Part shown: piece after piece, positions 59,823 through 64,000 of the stretch
Layout: each line of letters opens with the position of its first letter
How positions within the stretch are numbered: position 1 is the first letter of the stretch
Assembly: GCA_022578605.1 (NCBI GenBank)
Contig: MU394091.1
Span: 248,001 to 312,000 of the forward strand
DNA length: 64,000 bases
Origin: Camillea tinctor
Lineage: Eukaryota; Ascomycota; Sordariomycetes; Xylariales; Xylariaceae
Direction of reading: 5' to 3'
Notes under the pieces: model-generated
Databases searched by the model: none
What the model saw: the letters and a program-made list of their open reading frames with translations, nothing else
What the model was told of the DNA's origin: nothing
Translations under genes and position numbers: made by a program

Positions 59823-61050
59823 ATGTCTACGTCTAGCCAACCAGCACCTGAGCTGCACCCCAATGAGGTCAGCGACAGTTCCGTTACCTTCCTCGGCATC
59901 GTAGCTATGATGCTTTTCCTATCTACAGTCTCGGTAATTCTTCGTTTCGTCTCTCGAAGCTTGGCTGTGCGCTTTTGGTGGGACGATTGGGTAATCTTGG
60001 CTGCTCTGGTATTCTCCTGGGGCGCTGCCGTATGCTGCGTGCTTATTGCGACCGTTGGTGCTGCAGGATATCACATCTCAACATACCCTTTATGGCAAAT
60101 AGAGGTGTTTCTTAAGGTAAGTCATCCATAATACTCCTAGGCAAATCAAACATATTGTTTACATGTAGTGATGACTTATTTTTTTGTTCTTAAGATCGAC
60201 CTAGGCCTCAATATCTTATACAATGCAAGCGTGACATCTGCAAAAATTTCGATTCTACTCTTCTATCGAAGGATGTTTCCGATACAGTCAAGCATTCGTC
60301 TCTGGATGAGAATTATGGGTGGCATTGTCATTGCCTACTTCCTCGCCGCCGTACTTGGCCTCGTCTTTTCGTACAACCCTGTCGAGGCCCAATGGAAGTT
60401 TTGGCTGCCTCATACAAACATTAATATCGTTGCGTTTTGGCTCACAATGGGTGTTATAAATGCTTTAATTGATGTTACCATCCTAGCTATTCCACAGTCC
60501 AGAGTGTGGAAGCTACAAATGGACACTAGACGCAAAATCTTGGTCTCCCTAGTTTTCCTTCTTGGAACATTGTGAGTTTACTACTCTATTCTATACTGAC
60601 GATACTAATTCTTCTCTAGTGTCTGTATCACAAGCATTATCCGCATAGTATTTTTATACAACATTGATCTAAACGACGTCACCTGTAAGTTTTGATCTAT
60701 GAAGTTCTCAACCACAAGTGCTTACTAAAGCTTTACTAGGGAGCCTCACGCCATCCGGCATTTGGACAATGATAGAACTCAATTCATCTATCATCTGTGC
60801 CTGCCTTCCAGTACTACCGAGCTTATTTAAACGCAAACGAGTAGAGTCTAGCAGACGGACGATCAGCCCAGAGTCGAAAACTAGTCACACTCGATCACTA
60901 CTGAAACCTAGAGGTAACGATTCCTGCGATCTTGAACTACGTCCTGAACTCGGACACCATACTAGCATAGAAGCTATATACGACCAGCGACGCCAGGGAA
61001 GAGAGAGTTATGGACCGGTGCATGTCCGGAAGGACTTCATTGTTGAATAG
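59823..61050 (+). CDS. Rhodopsin-like (PTH11-type) 7TM membrane protein
   Basis: Four exons (59823-60116, 60195-60571, 60620-60684, 60740-61050) give 348 residues with introns of 78, 48 and 55 bp. The family order is clear: RFVSRSLAVRFWWDDWVILAA around TM1-TM2, SVTSAKISILLFYRRMF at TM3, NPVEAQWKFW after TM4, VINALIDVTILAIPQSRVWKLQ at TM5, RRKILVSLVFLLGT at TM6, and WTMIELNSSIICACLPVLPSLFK at TM7 (the W-E-N...CLP signature). No CFEM domain is present. The tail is about 75 residues, basic and Ser-rich. It is probably a plasma-membrane sensor or structural protein of unknown ligand. It stands divergent to the PKS relic. Confidence 0.88.
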
Positions 61051-62190
61051 GCAGCTATTCGATTCTAGGGAGGGGGGGAATCCGAAACAATAAGTAACTA
61101 ACCTAGAAGGAGAGGGTGATAAAAAAAACCAAACACATGCAAAAATACGAAGTATTGTCATACATATAATTCCCAAGAAGCATATACCCAATATACCCAT
61201 CATACCCATAATATTTTCAATCATCACGTATTAAGCAGAATGGCATATGAGGGGTAATTTGCTTTTCCTTACATTCAATTCCTGAATGGTGAGTGGCACG
61301 AATTACGGCTGATGGTGCGTTTGATCAACACCAGCCCCTCAACGTACACGTGTGACGTTTCCAAGTCCTGCTCCATAATTAATGGGTCGTCATTCCATGG
61401 CTTCAAGGGTAAGATCCCATTGCCGCGCTCTTGTGACAAGTTAGACGAAGTCGAGTTAGCTTTTCTATCCCATAAGCTACGACCGTGGGGTTAATCTGCA
61501 TGTGTGCGGCGGCGGGACCAACAGAATATCAACGATCCCACTATGAAAGTATCTCAGCTGCTTTTTGAACATGCCCCGAATTGTGGAGTGGAACGGGTCC
61601 ACAACTATCGATTTTGCCTTATCATACGACGATGTCTGATATATCTATGGAATACTTTGTAATAATATCGCTCATGAATCCTTTGACACTCATTCTGGGC
61701 TCAAAAGTCTGAACGCCTATTAAAAAGGAGGGACGGCTGAACATAAGAGTTGGGAATGTCGGAGTCTAACAGAATGTTGTCCCCTCCTTATGTCATATTC
61801 TTACCGAAAAGGCGCGATCTTGGGAATATCATGTATGTGCCTCCCACGCCGCCAACCTGCAGAATAATCAGTTTTTTTTTTTTTTTTTTTGGCCTTGACT
61901 CTACCTAGCCTCTGACTTGGCAGGGACGTAAAGCAGTGCGCTATTGATCATCGGGTAGTGAACGGGTCTGGTTCAGTCTTCGTGATTAGCCTTATGTTCG
62001 TGCACTAGATCTGCCGAGACATTCTAACCCTACGAGCCGTAAGCCAGTCAGCCAACTTGCTTGTTGTCTGAGATTCAGCCTTGATATTTCCTTTCTCCTC
62101 TCCTACCAAATTCCAGAACGTAGACTTAGCCTCCGTTGACCAAATATTTCTAACTGTACATCATCTTTTACATCACTTTCTAACGCGAGG
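61051..62190. other. Intergenic region
   Basis: No gene. An 18-T run lies at about 61873-61890. The last 100 bp before the hydrolase start are C/T-rich, as for a promoter leader. Confidence 0.4.
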
Positions 62191-62964
62191 ATGGCAGAAA
62201 CAAAACCTACACTTCTTTTTGTGCACGGTGCCTGGCATGTACCTTCTACCTACACCAAATTCACGAACGCCCTAAAGGCTCTAGGCTATGAAGTGCACAC
62301 ACCACGCCTTCCATCGATGAATGGAAGTCGGCCACCCAATGCAGATCTATACACAGACACGGACTTCATTCGTTCTTATGCGGAGAGCTTAGTCAATGCT
62401 AACCGTATCGTTATTGCTATTATGCATTCATACGGGGGGCATGTCGGCACGGGAGCCTTTTATGGATTGGGTTTGAGGAGCCGGTCCGAGAAAGGCTTGC
62501 CCGGTGGTGTCTCCCAACTTATTTACCTGGCAGCGTTTGCTCAACCCGAGGGGCTCACCGCCGTCGACCTAGTGAAGCAGTTTGACCGCGAGCATTTGAT
62601 TCCACTAGCGCACGACTCGGCGGAGGACGGGACTTGCGTGCATCGGAATCCGAAGCTGGCTCTGATCGGCGAGGGGTTTGACGACGGTGCTGAGGTCGAG
62701 GAGTACCTGGCGACCCTAGTGCGCTGGAATGAGACAACCATGTACCAGCCTGTAAAACAGTGCGCATGGAAGGAAATCCCCGTGGTATACATACACTGCA
62801 CCCAAGACATGACTGTTCCCTACGACTCCCAGCAGTCCATGGTAAAGGTTATGGAAGAGCAGGGCGCGAATGTCAAGACGGTTATACTGGAAACTGGCCA
62901 CTGTCCAAATTTGACAATGCTAGAGGGCACGATCGATGCTATCAAGAACAACCTAGCGGCTTGA
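62191..62964 (+). CDS. Alpha/beta-hydrolase, AB hydrolase-1/esterase-like
   Basis: This intronless gene has 257 residues and resembles the fungal salicylate-esterase/methyl-esterase-like AB hydrolases. The start TLLFVHGAWHVPSTYTKF carries the oxyanion HGAW motif. The nucleophile elbow is MHSYGGHVG (Met where Gly is usual), with a candidate acid in HCTQDMTVPY and the catalytic His in ETGHCPNL. The length is normal for a complete domain with no signal peptide, so it is likely cytosolic. The substrate is unknown. The neighbouring SAM methyltransferase raises the possibility of a methyl-ester cycle, but the pairing is inference. Confidence 0.9.
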   Translation: MAETKPTLLFVHGAWHVPSTYTKFTNALKALGYEVHTPRLPSMNGSRPPNADLYTDTDFIRSYAESLVNANRIVIAIMHSYGGHVGTGAFYGLGLRSRSEKGLPGGVSQLIYLAAFAQPEGLTAVDLVKQFDREHLIPLAHDSAEDGTCVHRNPKLALIGEGFDDGAEVEEYLATLVRWNETTMYQPVKQCAWKEIPVVYIHCTQDMTVPYDSQQSMVKVMEEQGANVKTVILETGHCPNLTMLEGTIDAIKNNLAA

Positions 62965-63451
62965 AATATTCACTGAGGATCAATTAACACTCCTAAAACA
63001 CATCATATAGGTTACCGCAAAAGTGGGAATTCAGGACGATGATAGTTACAAGAGACATAGATCAATAAAGCTAGTCTAGTATGCACTACGTCCAGATTCC
63101 CATCGCCTAGACTACCTATGTTCAAATATCGTAATTACTGAGTATTGCCCTAGTGTCAAATCGCATAGGTTGAAGTAGAATGTCAATTGACCTACATACA
63201 TATAGAAACTAAGCAGGGGATGATAGTTATAGTTAGGTATTCAACTCTTCCTTCCTCAATCGTCACAGTCGAAGAGAGCTAGTAAATCTGCTAGTCAATT
63301 AGAATAGCCAATTTAGTATAGCGATCCTATAGTCATCAACGTACAACATTGAAACACTAAATCCTACTATAATATTCCTACTCCGCCAATTGTTGGTTGC
63401 ATTGCATCCTCCCCTGGAGGAAGCCCGGATCCACGTTGCACAGGGTATTTT
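62965..63451. other. Intergenic region, tail-to-tail
   Basis: It contains the 3' ends of the hydrolase and methyltransferase genes, is AT-rich, and shows no coding signal. Confidence 0.4.
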
Positions 63452-64000
63452 CTAACTGGTCGGTTTCCTGCCAATGACGGTCCAGCGAGTCGCCGCCCAG
63501 CAGGACCCTTCACGTGTCTCTTTTCCAACCTCCAGCATGAGCGTTTTGAGTCCTTGGAGGGCTTGCTCGTTTTTCATCTTACGCATGACTAGTTCGTTCA
63601 TCATGAGACTGCAGTCGTGAAGTGCAATGGTGAGATGTGGTGATGCGTCCTTGATATCTGACTCGATGTTCCCTAAGCCAGCCTCCGAGAAGTGCCGAGG
63701 CAGTTCAGAGACCCATGTCGGACGGAGGCGTGCATCCTGACCTTGGAACATATTTACTAGTTTCGTTAGGGCGTCTACTTTGTTCTTGGGATCCGTCTTT
63801 TCGATCCGGAATGAGGAGATATCAGGATCGCCCCATTGGAGGTACCCGCCGGGTTCTAGATGAGGGGTTCAGTGTCAGACGCGAACAGTTTGGACGAAAA
63901 AAAAAGACGTACTCAACAGTCGGGCGAGGTTCTTAAGCACGGATTGGATGTCACCATTCTTGAATACGAAGCAAAAGTGTCGAATGTTGACGATATCAAA
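63452..64000 (-). CDS. SAM-dependent methyltransferase, 5' part outside window
   Basis: Two exons are visible (64000-63913, continuing beyond the window, and 63855-63452; 57 bp GTACGT...TAG intron), giving 163 residues of C-terminus. The start FDIVNIRHFCFVFKNGD and the joined segment LLKPGGYLQWGD are post-motif II/III signatures of class I methyltransferases (UbiE/LaeA-like fungal secondary-metabolism type). The SAM-binding GxGxG must lie upstream of the window. The C-terminal part WVSELPRHFSEAGL and VIGRKP is typical of such fungal methyltransferases. It may work with the adjacent hydrolase. Confidence 0.8.

Overview
The window looks like a chromosome segment from a filamentous ascomycete (Pezizomycotina), most likely a Sordariomycete and possibly Xylariales. 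Most genes are split by 44-250 bp introns with GTAAGT-like donors, CTAAC-like branch sites and short pyrimidine tracts. GC-rich genes sit in AT-rich flanks full of TACCTA/TAGGTA motifs. The gene content also fits: PTH11/rhodopsin-like membrane proteins, DHA transporters, a vanillyl-alcohol-oxidase-type enzyme, a GA4-desaturase-like protein and an HR-PKS relic. I built the exon models by hand from ORF continuity, splice sites and family patterns; no search was run.

Layout. 0-16 kb: a long gene-poor, CT/AG-rich leader; an SDR oxidoreductase (-); a 3.7 kb gap with a hairpin element and an LTR-like relic; a 7TM rhodopsin-like protein (+); mitochondrial lipoyl synthase (+); a decayed CYP55-like P450 (+); a five-exon Nudix ADP-sugar pyrophosphatase (-). 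16-30 kb: a second LTR-like copy; an unnamed 7TM protein with a His-rich tail (+); a 14-TMS-type MFS efflux pump (-); a 3.5 kb spacer with an assembly gap between homopolymers; a six-exon rhodopsin-like protein (-). 30-47 kb: a divergent FAD monooxygenase / VAO-type oxidase pair; a SPOUT RNA methyltransferase divergent from a membrane-anchored thioredoxin; mitoribosomal RSM22; MET1-type siroheme synthase; a GA4-desaturase/AsaB-like protein; an APC amino-acid permease of the MUP1 type. 47-64 kb: a secreted GH3 beta-glucosidase (-); a 128-aa protein that is little more than a Zn2Cys6 cluster (-); a seven-exon MFS transporter (-); the wreck of a highly reducing PKS (-); a third PTH11-like 7TM protein (+); an alpha/beta hydrolase (+); a SAM methyltransferase cut by the window end (-).

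How the genes may work together (inference). The FAD monooxygenase and VAO-type oxidase share a 527 bp divergent promoter and may act on the same phenolic substrates. Siroheme synthase (needed by sulfite reductase) and a methionine-type permease lie near each other. The mini Zn-cluster protein, MFS pump and dead PKS look like what is left of a secondary-metabolite cluster. Four unrelated-by-position 7TM proteins in 53 kb point to an environment-sensing accessory region. I found no tRNA, rRNA or CRISPR, and no convincing complete transposon. The best candidates for unusual biology are the non-canonical splice acceptor in the permease, the mini Zn2Cys6 protein, the Cys-less P450 relic and the in-frame retainable intron of the thioredoxin.
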